DNA of 39,817 bases, from positions 1-39,817 of the forward strand of contig CAZFGT010000024.1 of the NCBI GenBank assembly GCA_964518505.1, in the 5' to 3' direction. Numbering within the stretch: position 1 is the stretch's first letter; the number at the start of each line of letters is the position of its first letter. Positions 9,520 through 18,580 of this stretch are shown one piece after another. Position numbers and translations under genes: made by a program. This DNA is from DASPUH01 sp964518505. GTDB lineage: Bacteria > Chloroflexota > Limnocylindria > Limnocylindrales > CSP1-4. The notes beneath the pieces are model-generated. The model had not been told where the DNA came from and made no database searches. It saw only the letters and a list, made by a program, of their open reading frames with translations.

Positions 9520-10688
9520 GCCCGCGCCCCCACGGTCGCCGCGATGGGCTCAGCCGCCGGCCGGCCAAGTGCCGCTCGCGCGGCATCGCCGCAGGCCGGG
9601 CAGGCGGGGTCGCGCCGCAGGTGCAGCTCCTGGAACGTCCCGTCGAGGGAGTCGTAGATGAGCAAGCGGCCGACGTACGTCTCGCCGATGCCCAGCAGGA
9701 GCTTCAGCGCCTCGGTCGCCTGGAGCAGGCCCATGGTGCCCGGCACGACGCCGAGCACGCCGGCGACGGAGCAGCCGGGCGCGAGTTCGGGCGGCGGGGG
9801 CGTCGGGTAGAGGCAGCGGTAGCACGGCCCCTCGAATGGCACGAACGTCGTCAGCTGGCCCTCGAACCGGAAGACCGAGGCGTGGACGACCGGGATGCCC
9901 GCCCGCACGGCCGCGTCGTTGAGGCTGTAGCGCGTCTCGAACGTGTCGGTGCCGTCCAGGATCACGTCGTAGCCCGAAATGAGCTCGTCGACGTTGTCGT
10001 CGGTCAGCATCACGTCGTGGGGCAGGACGCGCACGCCCGGGTTGAGGGCGTGGATGGCGGCGGCGGCGGAGGCCACCTTGGGCTGGCCCAGGCGGTCGAC
10101 CGTGTGGACGACCTGGCGCTGGAGGTTGGATTCGTCGACCACGTCGAAGTCGACGATGCCGATCGTGCCCACCCCGGCGGCCGCCAGGTACAGCAGGCCG
10201 GACGCGCCAAGGCCGCCGGCCCCGATGAACAGGACGCGCGACTGGAGCAGCTTGGCCTGGCCGCTGACGCCGACCTCGGGGATCAGGAGGTGGCGGCTGT
10301 AGCGCTGCTGCTGCGCGGGCGTCAGGGAGATGGGCGCTTCGACGGGCCGGCCTTCCTGGCGCCAGGCCTCCATCCCGCCGGCCATGGAGGCCACATCCTC
10401 ATAGCCCAGGAGCTGCAGGGTGCGGGCGCCCGCGAGCGACCGCACACCGGACGCGCAGTAGACCACCACCGGCCGGGCCTTGTCGGGCGCGGCCAGCGTG
10501 ATGCGCTCCTCGAGGTGGCCGAGCGGCACGAACAGCGCGCCCGGCACGTGCCCGCCCTCCCACTCGTGGGGCTCGCGCACGTCGAGCATCAGGGCGCCTG
10601 TCGCAGCCCGCTCGGCCGCGGCGGCCGGCGTCGTCTGGGGCACGGTTTCGCGGGCTTCTCGCAGGAGCTCGGCGTAGGTCTTGCTCAT
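9516..10688 (-). CDS. Rhodanese-MoeB fusion: sulfur-carrier adenylyltransferase/sulfurtransferase
   Basis: Activates the carrier C-terminus with ATP and passes persulfide sulfur to it, the role of MoeZ in mycobacteria. It has 390 residues. The N-terminal rhodanese domain is at about 15-117 with active-site C78 in CASGVRS. The E1-like adenylation domain is at about 125-370 with the nucleotide loop FIGAGGLGASG (154-164), DGTDTF, zinc cysteines C289/C292 and C363/C366, and the cysteine C306 in PGCSVAGVLG. The domain order is the reverse of MoeZ and MOCS3, which carry rhodanese at the C-terminus. ATG start at 10688; 4-bp overlap with cysO. A 124-bp gap with a palindrome (10734-10750) separates it from sufU, so it may have its own promoter. 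Confidence 0.9.
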   Translation of the reverse strand: MSKTYAELLREARETVPQTTPAAAAERAATGALMLDVREPHEWEGGHVPGALFVPLGHLEERITLAAPDKARPVVVYCASGVRSLAGARTLQLLGYEDVASMAGGMEAWRQEGRPVEAPISLTPAQQQRYSRHLLIPEVGVSGQAKLLQSRVLFIGAGGLGASGLLYLAAAGVGTIGIVDFDVVDESNLQRQVVHTVDRLGQPKVASAAAAIHALNPGVRVLPHDVMLTDDNVDELISGYDVILDGTDTFETRYSLNDAAVRAGIPVVHASVFRFEGQLTTFVPFEGPCYRCLYPTPPPPELAPGCSVAGVLGVVPGTMGLLQATEALKLLLGIGETYVGRLLIYDSLDGTFQELHLRRDPACPACGDAARAALGRPAAEPIAATVGARA

Positions 10689-10733
10689 GGGTCAGGGGTT
10701 CCTCGGGGTCGCGTTGGTGAGGGGCGGGGGATG

Positions 10734-10750
10734 CCGACGTCGCACGTCGG
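10734..10750. promoter_or_regulatory. Second Rrf2/IscR-like operator, CCGAC-N7-GTCGG
   Basis: A perfect 7-bp inverted repeat with 3-base centre, CCGACGTCGCACGTCGG, lying 45-62 nt before the rhodanese-MoeB start. It shares outer half-sites and spacing (CCGAC, seven bases, GTCGG) with the palindrome over the regulator promoter at 14063-14079. This suggests that the same protein binds both. No clear -10 box is visible nearby. Confidence 0.5.
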
Positions 10751-10762
10751 GCGGCAGCTGTG

Positions 10763-10782
10763 CGCCGGCGGTCAGGCCGGCG
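10763..10782 (-). terminator. GC hairpin after sufU (terminator-like or attenuator)
   Basis: Arms CGCCGGC and GCCGGCG with a 6-base loop, 31 nt past the sufU stop on the minus strand. There is no U-run, so it could be a weak or Rho-assisted terminator, or a processing site between sufU and the downstream carrier genes. Confidence 0.35.
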
Positions 10783-10812
10783 GGCGACACCTGCAGCCCA
10801 CCAAAGAGGCCG

Positions 10813-11223
10813 TCATGCCGGCACGTCCTGGGCCTCGGGAAGGGACGGCCACGTGACGCGGTCGCCGACGCCCTTGCGCAGCGTCTCCAGCGAGAGCATG
10901 GCGCACTTCAGGCGGGCCGGGCTGATCTCGATGCCCAGGTTGTCCAGGATGTCCTGCCGGCCCAGGCGGGTGAGATCGGCCAGCGGCTTGCCCCTGATCT
11001 CATCGGTCAGCATGGAGGCGCTGGCCTGGCTGATCGCGCAACCGCGGCCGGTGAAGGCCACGTCGTGGATCACGCCGTCTTCGCCGATGTCCAGCATCAG
11101 CGTGATGCGGTCGCCGCACAGCGGGTTGGAGCCCTCCTGCACCACGTCCGGCTCGGTCAGCGTGCCGAAATTGTGGGGGTGGCGGTAGTGCTCCAGGATC
11201 TCGTCGCGGTACAGGTCGTCCAT
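10813..11223 (-). CDS. sufU: SufU-type Fe-S scaffold / SufS sulfur acceptor
   Basis: Zinc protein that accepts persulfide sulfur from SufS and stimulates it; cytosolic. The 136-residue product starts LYRDEILEHYRHPHNFG, the family hallmark. It keeps the three cysteines C36 (NPLCGD, with D38), C62 (GRGCAISQAS) and C107 (RLKCAML), spaced as in Firmicute and actinobacterial SufU. The long spacer before the last cysteine distinguishes SufU from IscU. It follows sufS by 23 nt with an ATG start. Together with sufC and sufS it forms the first half of the sulfur cluster. Confidence 0.93.
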   Translation of the reverse strand: MDDLYRDEILEHYRHPHNFGTLTEPDVVQEGSNPLCGDRITLMLDIGEDGVIHDVAFTGRGCAISQASASMLTDEIRGKPLADLTRLGRQDILDNLGIEISPARLKCAMLSLETLRKGVGDRVTWPSLPEAQDVPA

Positions 11224-11246
11224 GCTCGTGCTCAGTATGCCGTCGC

Positions 11247-12538
11247 TCAGGCCGTGCCGCCGGTGGGCCGGTCGAAGATGCGCTGGACGCGGGCGAGGGC
11301 CGACGCCAGCCGCTCCACGTCCTCGTGGTCGCTGTAGACGTTGAAGCTCGCCCGCGCCGTGGCCGCCTCGCCCAGGCGCTCGTGCAACGGCTGGGTGCAG
11401 TGGTGGCCGGCTCGCACGGCGATCGCCTCGCGGTCCAGCAGCGTGGCCACGTCGTGGGCGTGGACCGCCGGCAGGTTGAAGGTCACCACGCCGCCCCGTT
11501 CGTCGGGGCTCAGCGGGCCGTACAGCTTCAGGTCGGGCACCTCCTGCGGCAGCAGATCCAGGGCGTAGGCGACCAGTTCTCGCTCATGCTCGCGCACGGC
11601 GGCCATGCCGATGCCCTCGAGATACTCCACCGCCGCCCCGAGCCCGATGGCCGCGGCGATGTCCGGGGTCCCGGCCTCGAACTTCCAGGGCACGTCGTTG
11701 AACTCCGTCCGGCGCAGGTGCACCTCGCGGATCATCTCGCCACCGGCCATGAACGGCGGCATGGACTCCAGCAGCTCGCGCCGCGCCCAGAGGGCCCCGG
11801 AGCCCGTCGGGCCCAGGGTCTTGTGGCCGCTGAAGACGTAGAAGTCGCAGCCCAGGGCCTGGACGTCGACCGGCAGATGGGGCACCGCCTGCGCCCCGTC
11901 GACCAGGACCATCGCACCGGCCGCGTGCGCGGCTTCCACCATCTCGCGCACCGGGTTGATCGTCCCCAGGCCATTCGAGACATGGGTGAAGGCCACCAGG
12001 CGAGGCTTGGTGCGCAGGAGCGCCTCGTACGTCGCCTGGAGGAGGCGGCCCTCGTCGTCGATGGGCACGAACTCCAGGTCCGCGTCGCGTTCCTGGGCCA
12101 GGAGCTGCCAGGGCACGAGGTTGCTGTGATGCTCCAGCTCGGTCAGCACGATCGTGTCGCCCGAGTGGATGTGCTGCCGGCCCCAGGTGTAGGCGACGAG
12201 GTTGATGGCTTCGGTCGCATTGCGCACGAAGACGATCTCGTGGCGGTCGGGGGCGTTGATGAAGCGGGCCACCGCGGTGCGCGCCCCCTCGTACGCCGCA
12301 GTCGCTTCCTCGCCGATGGTGTAGATGCCACGGTGCACGTTGGCCGAGTAGCGGCTGTTGTAGGCGTCCACGGCGTCGATGACCACGCGCGGCTTGAGCG
12401 CGGTCGCGGCCGAGTCCAGGTAGGCCAGTCGCCGGCCGCCGAAGTCGCGGTCGAAGATGGGGAAGTCGGCCCGGATGGCGACCGGGTCGAGCCGCGCGAC
12501 GGACGTCGTCGCCACCTCGCCGACGGGCGCGTGGGTCG

Positions 12539-12542
<4 letters not shown>
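11247..12542 (-). CDS. sufS: Cysteine desulfurase SufS (class II)
   Basis: PLP enzyme that removes sulfur from L-cysteine as an enzyme-bound persulfide for Fe-S assembly and other sulfur transfer. It has 431 residues. PLP lysine K241 lies in FYVFSGHKTLGPTG and catalytic C382 in RAGHHCTQPLHERLG, a short class II active-site loop. HHSN (138-141) and the early segment YLDSAATALKP are also diagnostic. The start ATG overlaps the sufC stop as ATGA. In this cluster it probably supplies sulfur both to SufU and, through the rhodanese domain, to the CysO-like carrier. The second link is inference. Confidence 0.94.
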
Positions 12543-13453
<911 letters not shown>

Positions 13454-13505
13454 GGAAGACGGGACTCCTTTGGTGGATCGGCAGCCGATCCGGCCGCCTC
13501 GCTGG

Positions 13506-14036
13506 TCAGGGTGTGGGGATCGCCAGCTCGTGCTCCGCGTGGACCACGAGCGGGTCGCTCGAGGTCCCGGCGTGGAACGGGTGGGCGGTGCTACGGGGAT
13601 GGGTCAGGTCGGCCAGGGTGACCGATTCGAGCGCTCCGGCAACGGCCTCGCGGACCTTCATCCAGAGTGGGTTGACGGTGCAGAACGCGGTGCGGTCGCA
13701 CGCGGCGGCGTGGATGGGGTCCTCGCTGGCGCAGACCATCGGGGCGAGCGGGCCCTCCAGGGCGCGGACGACCTCGCTCATGCGGATGGCGCTCGGTTCG
13801 CGGGTCAGGGCATAGCCGCCATGCGCGCCTCGCGTGCTGGTGACGAGGCCTGCGTCGCGCAGGCTCACCACGAGCTGCTCCAGGTAGGGCCGCGGCAGCT
13901 CCTCGTGGTCGGCGATCTCGGCCAGGCTGACCGGCCCGTCGCCGCCGTGCCGGGCGAGCTCCACCATCAGGCGCACGCCGTATTCACCGCGCGTCGAGAA
14001 GTGGACCGCTCCCGAAGTGGGGAAGATGCTGCGCAA
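13506..14036 (-). CDS. Rrf2-family [2Fe-2S] transcriptional regulator (IscR-like)
   Basis: Winged-helix repressor/activator that senses Fe-S or redox status. The 176-residue protein has the family start FSTRGEYGVRLMVELARH, the recognition-helix region LPRPYLEQLVVSLRDAGLV and the wing STRGAHGGYAL. Three cysteines, C102, C113 and C119, sit where IscR binds its cluster, though the first spacing is X10 and not X5. The start is a TTG at 14036; no in-frame ATG lies upstream, and a weak GGAG is 13 nt before it. It stands at the head of the suf/cys cluster, 52 nt before sufC, with a palindromic site over its own promoter, so autoregulation and control of the cluster are likely. Confidence 0.9.
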   Translation of the reverse strand: MRSIFPTSGAVHFSTRGEYGVRLMVELARHGGDGPVSLAEIADHEELPRPYLEQLVVSLRDAGLVTSTRGAHGGYALTREPSAIRMSEVVRALEGPLAPMVCASEDPIHAAACDRTAFCTVNPLWMKVREAVAGALESVTLADLTHPRSTAHPFHAGTSSDPLVVHAEHELAIPTP

Positions 14037-14062
14037 GGCCGAGATGCCGCTCCAAGCTAAAT

Positions 14063-14079
14063 CCGACGGATTCCGTCGG
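14063..14079. promoter_or_regulatory. Rrf2/IscR-like operator over the cluster promoter
   Basis: CCGACGGATTCCGTCGG is a perfect palindrome (8-bp arms, 1-base centre). It resembles the IscR type 1 site layout (YYGAC...GTCRR). It lies at the predicted transcription start, downstream of the -10 box at 14084-14089, a position that suits repression. Confidence 0.65.
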
Positions 14080-14083
14080 GATT

Positions 14084-14112
14084 AGTCTAGCCCAGCGCCT
14101 CCGCGGTCGCAA
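14084..14112 (-). promoter_or_regulatory. Sigma-A-type promoter of the rrf2-suf cluster
   Basis: On the minus strand, TTGCGA (14107-14112), a 17-base spacer and TAGACT (14084-14089). Each hexamer matches the consensus at four of six places. The predicted start near 14077 gives a leader of about 40 nt before the TTG codon. Confidence 0.6.
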
Positions 14113-14138
14113 CGGGGTGGCACCGGCTAGGCGAGTGG

Positions 14139-14175
14139 GCCCGGGCGGCAAGGTCGGGGACCAGGCCGCCCGGGC
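14139..14175 (-). terminator. Strong GC hairpin ending the sigma/PD40 operon
   Basis: Perfect 11-bp stem GCCCGGGCGGC / GCCGCCCGGGC with a 15-base loop, about 50 nt past the PD40 gene stop on the minus strand and before the rrf2 promoter. There is no U-tract, common in very GC-rich genomes. Confidence 0.55.
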
Positions 14176-14224
14176 ATCCCAGGGGCGGATCGAGGGCTAT
14201 GAGTCGCGCTGGGTCGAGCGCTCC

Positions 14225-15529
14225 TCAGCGCCCGAGGCGCTGCCAGGTGGGTTGGGCGACGCTCGTCCAGGACGGCGTCCGGGACGTGCCGGCCACCGGA
14301 TCCAGCAGCACCTGATCGAGGGCCGTGCCCGATGCATCGGCTGGCGTGCCCAGGATCGACGTATCGTCGGGGGCCCATTCCCAGCTAGTGACGTCCGGGG
14401 TGCCCATGCCGCCGGGGTATGGGATCTCCACGCCCAAACCGCCCCCAGCGACGGGGATCGCGACGGGTCGAGCCTGCGTGAAGTCGTCGCTGTAGCCTCG
14501 GATGACGAGGAGGCGGGTGCCGTCATTCGACCAGCTTTCCGGCGCTTGCCATACCGCATTCGTCGGCATCGGAAGGACGCGATCCCCGGTCCCGTCCGCC
14601 GCGATGATGTGGGTCTGGACGTCGATGCCGGTCAGACCCTGCCATTCACCGAACGAGATCAGGGAGCCATCCGGCGACCACGCGGCATTCCCTCGGAAGC
14701 GGTTTCCCGCCTCCCCGCCTGCGAGGATGGTGCGGACCTTGCCGTCGTGCACGTTGACCGCATAGATGCCGCTGTCAGCGGTGTTCGGGACGTCGGCGTT
14801 TTCCTGGAACAGGATCTCGGCCCCATCCGGTGGCCGCCATGCGGCGTCCGTCGCGTCTCGCGGCAGGTTGATCGTGCGGATCCCGCTGCCGTCGGTATTC
14901 GCGATCTGGAAGTGGGTGAACACCCCGGGGCTTGCTGAGATCAGGATCTCCTTGCCGTCGGGCGAAAAGGTGAAGGTCTCGATCTCGGTGGAGGGAAGGG
15001 CCTGGGGCGTGACCTGGACCAGACCGGACCCGTCGGCCGACACCACGTACAGAAGGCTCGTGCCGGCGCTGGCTCCCTGTCGCGTGAAGGCGATCCGCGT
15101 GCCGTCCCGTGAAAAGCGAGGATCGGCATCACCGGGGCCCTTGACGATCACCGTCGACGCGCCCGTCACCGGGTTGACCGTGTGGATGTCACCACCGCTC
15201 GCGTAGGCCACGAGTCCGTTCGCGGCGGGCCCGAACGGCGGCGGCAGGTTGGGGCGCCCGCCCACGGCGAGTGCGGCAAGCGCCACCACGAGCAAGGCCA
15301 TGAGGAGGACGACAAGCCCGATCGTGCGCCACGGCAAGCGCCGCACAAGGACGGGCTGACCAGCGATGTCAACCATGGGGAGCCACCTTTCAGGGATCAA
15401 CCAGGCCGGCCGCTGGCGGGTGCGGACGGTCTGTCGGAGGACGTGGTCGCGGTAGGTGGGCATCGGGCCCAGGTAGAGGTCATCCAGGAGGCCGGGCAGT
15501 TCCTGCTCGAAGCGTCGGTCGGGACTCAT
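14225..15529 (-). CDS. Single-pass membrane protein with PD40/TolB-like beta-propeller
   Basis: 434 residues. The first 65 are polar and presumably cytoplasmic. A strong membrane segment follows at about 69-92 (IGLVVLLMALLVVALAALAV). The remainder is a predicted extracytoplasmic propeller with repeated WD40-like PD40 motifs, for example RFSRDGTRIAFTRQ, TFSPDGKEILIS, AWSPDGSLISFG and SWSNDGTRLLV. The ATG overlaps the sigma-factor stop by 4 bp, so the two are coupled. By position it could be the membrane partner that restrains or reports to that sigma factor, but I see no zinc-binding anti-sigma motif. A surface-sensor role is inference. A hairpin follows the gene. Confidence 0.78.
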   Translation of the reverse strand: MSPDRRFEQELPGLLDDLYLGPMPTYRDHVLRQTVRTRQRPAWLIPERWLPMVDIAGQPVLVRRLPWRTIGLVVLLMALLVVALAALAVGGRPNLPPPFGPAANGLVAYASGGDIHTVNPVTGASTVIVKGPGDADPRFSRDGTRIAFTRQGASAGTSLLYVVSADGSGLVQVTPQALPSTEIETFTFSPDGKEILISASPGVFTHFQIANTDGSGIRTINLPRDATDAAWRPPDGAEILFQENADVPNTADSGIYAVNVHDGKVRTILAGGEAGNRFRGNAAWSPDGSLISFGEWQGLTGIDVQTHIIAADGTGDRVLPMPTNAVWQAPESWSNDGTRLLVIRGYSDDFTQARPVAIPVAGGGLGVEIPYPGGMGTPDVTSWEWAPDDTSILGTPADASGTALDQVLLDPVAGTSRTPSWTSVAQPTWQRLGR

Positions 15530-16110
15530 GCCGGCTGCCCTCCCGGAACCGTGGCCGTGGCCTCGTGGGCCCCGGCGTCCACCCCGATCCGCATGGCGGT
15601 CAGGGCGTAGTGCAAGCGCGATTTGGCGGTGCCATAGGGGATGCCCAGGGACACGGCCACCTCAGGTAGCGGCATCCCCAGGAGGTAGTGCAGGGCGACG
15701 ACGGCTCGATGGCCCGGATCCAGGCGCCGAAGCGCCGTGTCCAGGCGCTCGCGCTCGGCGAACGCGATGGAGTGGTCGGGCACATGGGCGGAGTCGATGG
15801 GCGAAAGCTCGACCTCGATGGGGCGCCTGCGACGGCGTCGCACGAGATCAAGACAGGCGTTGACGATGAGGCGATGCAACCAGGCGTCGAATCGATCCGG
15901 GTCACGGAGGCCCGGCAGATCACGCCAGGCTCGGATGAGGCCCTCCTGGACCGCATCCTGGGCCAGGTCCGGGTCACGAAGGATCAGGCGGGCGGCTGCG
16001 TCCAGCCGCCGAAGAGCGCCGTCGACGAGCGCGGCGAAGGCGTCATGATCGCCATGCCGCGCCCGGTCGATGAGCTCTCGTTGATCCACGATCGCCTCGC
16101 CTTGCGGCAC
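15526..16110 (-). CDS. RNA polymerase sigma-70 factor, ECF subfamily
   Basis: Alternative sigma factor of 194 residues with region 2 (DAFAALVDGALRRL, then DAVQEGLIRAWRDLPGLRDPDRFDAWLHRLIVNACLD) and region 4 (LDPGHRAVVALHYLLGMPLPEVAVSLGIPYGTAKSRLHYAL). No extra N- or C-terminal domain is present. The start is uncertain: GTG at 16110 gives the listed frame, but GTG at 16089 follows an AAGGCGAGG stretch and would remove seven residues. It is coupled by ATGA to the membrane PD40 protein, a pairing that suggests signal-controlled activity. Target promoters are unknown. Confidence 0.9.
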   Translation of the reverse strand: MPQGEAIVDQRELIDRARHGDHDAFAALVDGALRRLDAAARLILRDPDLAQDAVQEGLIRAWRDLPGLRDPDRFDAWLHRLIVNACLDLVRRRRRRPIEVELSPIDSAHVPDHSIAFAERERLDTALRRLDPGHRAVVALHYLLGMPLPEVAVSLGIPYGTAKSRLHYALTAMRIGVDAGAHEATATVPGGQPA

Positions 16111-16184
16111 GACCGAGTGGTCGTGCTCAACAGCGTATGGCGTCGCTCTCCCCCGAATCGTTCATGCGGACGTGCGATCCGCGA

Positions 16185-16976
16185 CTAGGCGGCTCGCTCG
16201 CGGTCGTACAGGCGTCGCGCCCACAGGTAACCAGCGACCGAGATCCCGACGCACCAGGCGACGGCGACCAGGCCGTCCGTGCCGATCGGGGTCCCCAGCA
16301 GCAGGCCGCGCAGCGTTTCGATCACGGAGGTGAACGGCTGGTACCGGGCGAACCAGGCGAGCGGCCCTGGCATCGAGTCGGTGGGGACGAACCCGCTGCT
16401 CAGGAACAGCAGCAGGATCAGGACCATGGGTGTGTTGCTGGCCGTCTCGACGCTGTTGGCGGCCATGCCCAGGGCGACCGAGAGCCAGGAGATCGCCAGC
16501 GCGATCAGCGCGAGCAGGCCCATGGCCGCGACCCAGTCGGTAAGACCAGTCGTCGACCGGAACCCGATCAGGACGGCCACGACGATCACGATGGCGATCG
16601 CCAGCCCCGTCTGGATGACGCTGCCCAGGACGTGGCCCGTGAGGACCGAGACACGGGCGATGTCCATCGTCCGGAACCGGGCGATGATGCCCTCGTGCAT
16701 GTCCATGGCGACCGAGATCGCCGTGCCCTGGGCGGCGCCGACCACGGTCATGAGCAGGATCCCCGGGATCACGTAGGCGACGTAGGCGGCGCGGCCCCCG
16801 GCGACCTGCCCGAGGCCCGCCCCGAGCGTGCCGCCGAAGACGTAGACGAAGAGCAGCAGCAGCACGACCGGGAGGCCGGCCACGAAGAGGGTCAGCGAGG
16901 GGTACCGCCGCATCCGGCGAAGGTTCCGGCGCAGCATGGTGGCGGAGTCTGCGACCACCAGGGGGTACGCAGTCAT
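16185..16976 (-). CDS. ABC-2 type exporter permease (DrrB-like)
   Basis: Membrane subunit of an ABC exporter, 263 residues, with about six hydrophobic segments: near 28-48, 65-85, 110-140, 147-172, 178-195 and 233-252. Family features are MRRYPSLTLF at the N-terminal amphipathic part, AYVIPGILLMTV, FRTMDIARVSVL, SVETASNTPM and FARYQPFTSVIETLRGLLLG, as in daunorubicin-resistance DrrB permeases. The ATG start overlaps the ATPase stop as ATGA. The substrate is unknown; drug, lipid or small hydrophobic molecules are typical. Confidence 0.9.
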   Translation of the reverse strand: MTAYPLVVADSATMLRRNLRRMRRYPSLTLFVAGLPVVLLLLFVYVFGGTLGAGLGQVAGGRAAYVAYVIPGILLMTVVGAAQGTAISVAMDMHEGIIARFRTMDIARVSVLTGHVLGSVIQTGLAIAIVIVVAVLIGFRSTTGLTDWVAAMGLLALIALAISWLSVALGMAANSVETASNTPMVLILLLFLSSGFVPTDSMPGPLAWFARYQPFTSVIETLRGLLLGTPIGTDGLVAVAWCVGISVAGYLWARRLYDRERAA

Positions 16977-17932
16977 GAGATGGCCACCTTCTCTTCGTGG
17001 GCGTCGCCGGTGAGCGACAGGAAGGCATCGTCGAGTTCGGGGGTCTGAAGCGAGATCGCCCCGACGGCGATGGAGCCGGACTCGAGCCGATCGAGGATGG
17101 CGCGCAGCGAGTTCACGCTCCCGTCGCTGGGGACCTGGAGCGTCAGCGACTCGTCGTCGCGCGCCGCCCCTTGGAACGTCTGCGCGGCCAGGTCAAGGTC
17201 CGCCGCGTCGCTGAATGACAGCTGGATGTGACCACCGGGGACCAGTCGCTTGAGCTCGTCCGGAGTGCCCTCTGCGACGAGCACGCCACGGTCCAGGACT
17301 CCGATGCGGTGGGCCAGGCGATCAGCTTCCTCGAGGTATTGGGTGGTCAGGAAGATGGTCACCCCGCCCGCGACGAGCTCCTGGATGGTCTGCCACATGG
17401 CGCGCCGGCTGCGCGGATCGAGCCCTGCGGTGGGCTCGTCGAGGAAGATCACGCGCGGGTCACCGACGAGCGTCATGGCCAGGTCCAGACGCCGCCGCAT
17501 GCCGCCGGAGTAGGTCGCCACCGGTCGCTTCGCGGCCTCGACCAGGTCGAACCGCTGGAGCAGCTCACCGATCCGCTGCCGGCCGACTGGCTTGTCCAGG
17601 TGGCGGAGGTCCGCCATCAGCTGGAGGTTCTCCTCGCCGGTGAAGAGCGCGTCGACCGCGGAGAACTGGCCGGTGACGCCGATGACGGCGCGGACCGCAT
17701 CCGGCTCCCGGGCCACGTCATGGCCGGCGATGTGGGCCTCCCCACCGTCCGCGGGGATGAGGGTCGACAGGATCCGGACCATGGTCGTCTTGCCCGCACC
17801 ATTCGGGCCCAGGAGGGCGAAGACGGTCCCCTCCGCGACCTCCAGGTCGATCCCGTCGAGGACGAGGTGTTTGCCGTAGGACTTGCGCAGGCCAGTGGCA
17901 CGGATGGCGATCCGGGGGTCGAGGGTCGTCAC
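16973..17932 (-). CDS. ABC exporter ATPase (DrrA-like)
   Basis: Nucleotide-binding subunit, 319 residues. Walker A is GPNGAGKTT. GVTGQFSAVDALFTGEENL is the DrrA-type Q-loop region. The signature is YSGGMRRRLDLAM and Walker B is VIFLDEPTAGLDPRSR, followed by FLTTQYLEEADRLA. The C-terminal extension ending with TPELDDAFLSLTG is the regulatory tail of DrrA-like proteins. The GTG start has GGGGAGGT at 17938-17945. It follows the EXLDI gene by 39 nt and overlaps the permease gene, so the three form one operon. Confidence 0.92.
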   Translation of the reverse strand: MTTLDPRIAIRATGLRKSYGKHLVLDGIDLEVAEGTVFALLGPNGAGKTTMVRILSTLIPADGGEAHIAGHDVAREPDAVRAVIGVTGQFSAVDALFTGEENLQLMADLRHLDKPVGRQRIGELLQRFDLVEAAKRPVATYSGGMRRRLDLAMTLVGDPRVIFLDEPTAGLDPRSRRAMWQTIQELVAGGVTIFLTTQYLEEADRLAHRIGVLDRGVLVAEGTPDELKRLVPGGHIQLSFSDAADLDLAAQTFQGAARDDESLTLQVPSDGSVNSLRAILDRLESGSIAVGAISLQTPELDDAFLSLTGDAHEEKVAIS

Positions 17933-17971
17933 GCCACACCTCCCCGCTCACCTGCGAGGCGCGGCCGACCG

Positions 17972-18490
17972 TCAGATGTCCAGATCCTCGATGGCGGGCT
18001 GCTGGGCGGAGGCGGCGACCATGTCGAAGAGCTGGGGCGGGACCCGCTCGCGGAGTTCCTCCAGCGTGCCCACGACCTCCAGGGTCGACTCGCCGGGTGA
18101 GTTCCCGTAGCTGATGTTGCCGATGCCGAGGTAGCCACGCCATCCGGCCGGCTTGCCCTGTTCGTCGACCATGGTGTAGTCGGGGCTCCGTTCGACATGG
18201 AGGACGAACTTGCCCATCCGGCTCCGGTAGACCCGGAACGTCTCCACACGGGTGAACGAGGAGTTGAGCCATTCCCCGAGTAGGAGCCCGGTGAACCGGA
18301 TCTTGCGACCCTTGCCCGGTCCGACCCGGACGGTGATCTCGTCGAACCCTTCGCGGCGACCCTCCTCGACGTCGACGTAGCGACGCAGGGCGGCCGAGAT
18401 GGCGGCCGAGAGGTTGTCGCCGGCCAGCTTCTGGGCGCGGTCGTAGAGGGGGAGATCCCCGTCAGAGACGTAGATGGTCTTGTTCGGCAC
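17972..18490 (-). CDS. EXLDI family protein
   Basis: 172-residue soluble protein ending in EDLDI, the C-terminal Glu-X-Leu-Asp-Ile motif that names this family (TIGR04342, from memory). It begins NKTIYVSDGDLPLYDRAQKL and has an AISAALRRYVDVEE segment resembling a short DNA-binding or oligomerisation region. The middle part holds FRVYRSRMGKFVLHVERS. Members tend to lie beside ABC exporters, as here. The family's function is not established, to my knowledge. The GTG at 18490 is chosen because the frame begins there with a TACGAT hexamer 6 nt upstream and no Shine-Dalgarno site. A regulatory role for the exporter is inference. Confidence 0.78.
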   Translation of the reverse strand: MPNKTIYVSDGDLPLYDRAQKLAGDNLSAAISAALRRYVDVEEGRREGFDEITVRVGPGKGRKIRFTGLLLGEWLNSSFTRVETFRVYRSRMGKFVLHVERSPDYTMVDEQGKPAGWRGYLGIGNISYGNSPGESTLEVVGTLEELRERVPPQLFDMVAASAQQPAIEDLDI

Positions 18491-18496
18491 GGTGAC

Positions 18497-18574
18497 ATCG
18501 TAACTCCCGTCCTGTGGGCTGTGTGTACGTATGAGTATACGTATAGTGTCAAGCAAGGGAACATCGGATAACTT
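18497..18574. promoter_or_regulatory. Divergent promoter region with paired TACGTA sites
   Basis: Between EXLDI (minus) and the monooxygenase (plus). Minus strand: TACGAT (18497-18502), 6 nt before the EXLDI GTG. Plus strand: TAACTT (18569-18574), 6 nt before the GTG at 18581, with GTGTCA 17 nt further up as a possible -35. Two self-complementary TACGTA blocks (18526-18531 and 18538-18543) are 12 bp apart and form a likely operator. The stretch is clearly more AT-rich than its surroundings. Confidence 0.5.
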
Positions 18575-18580
18575 GGCGCT

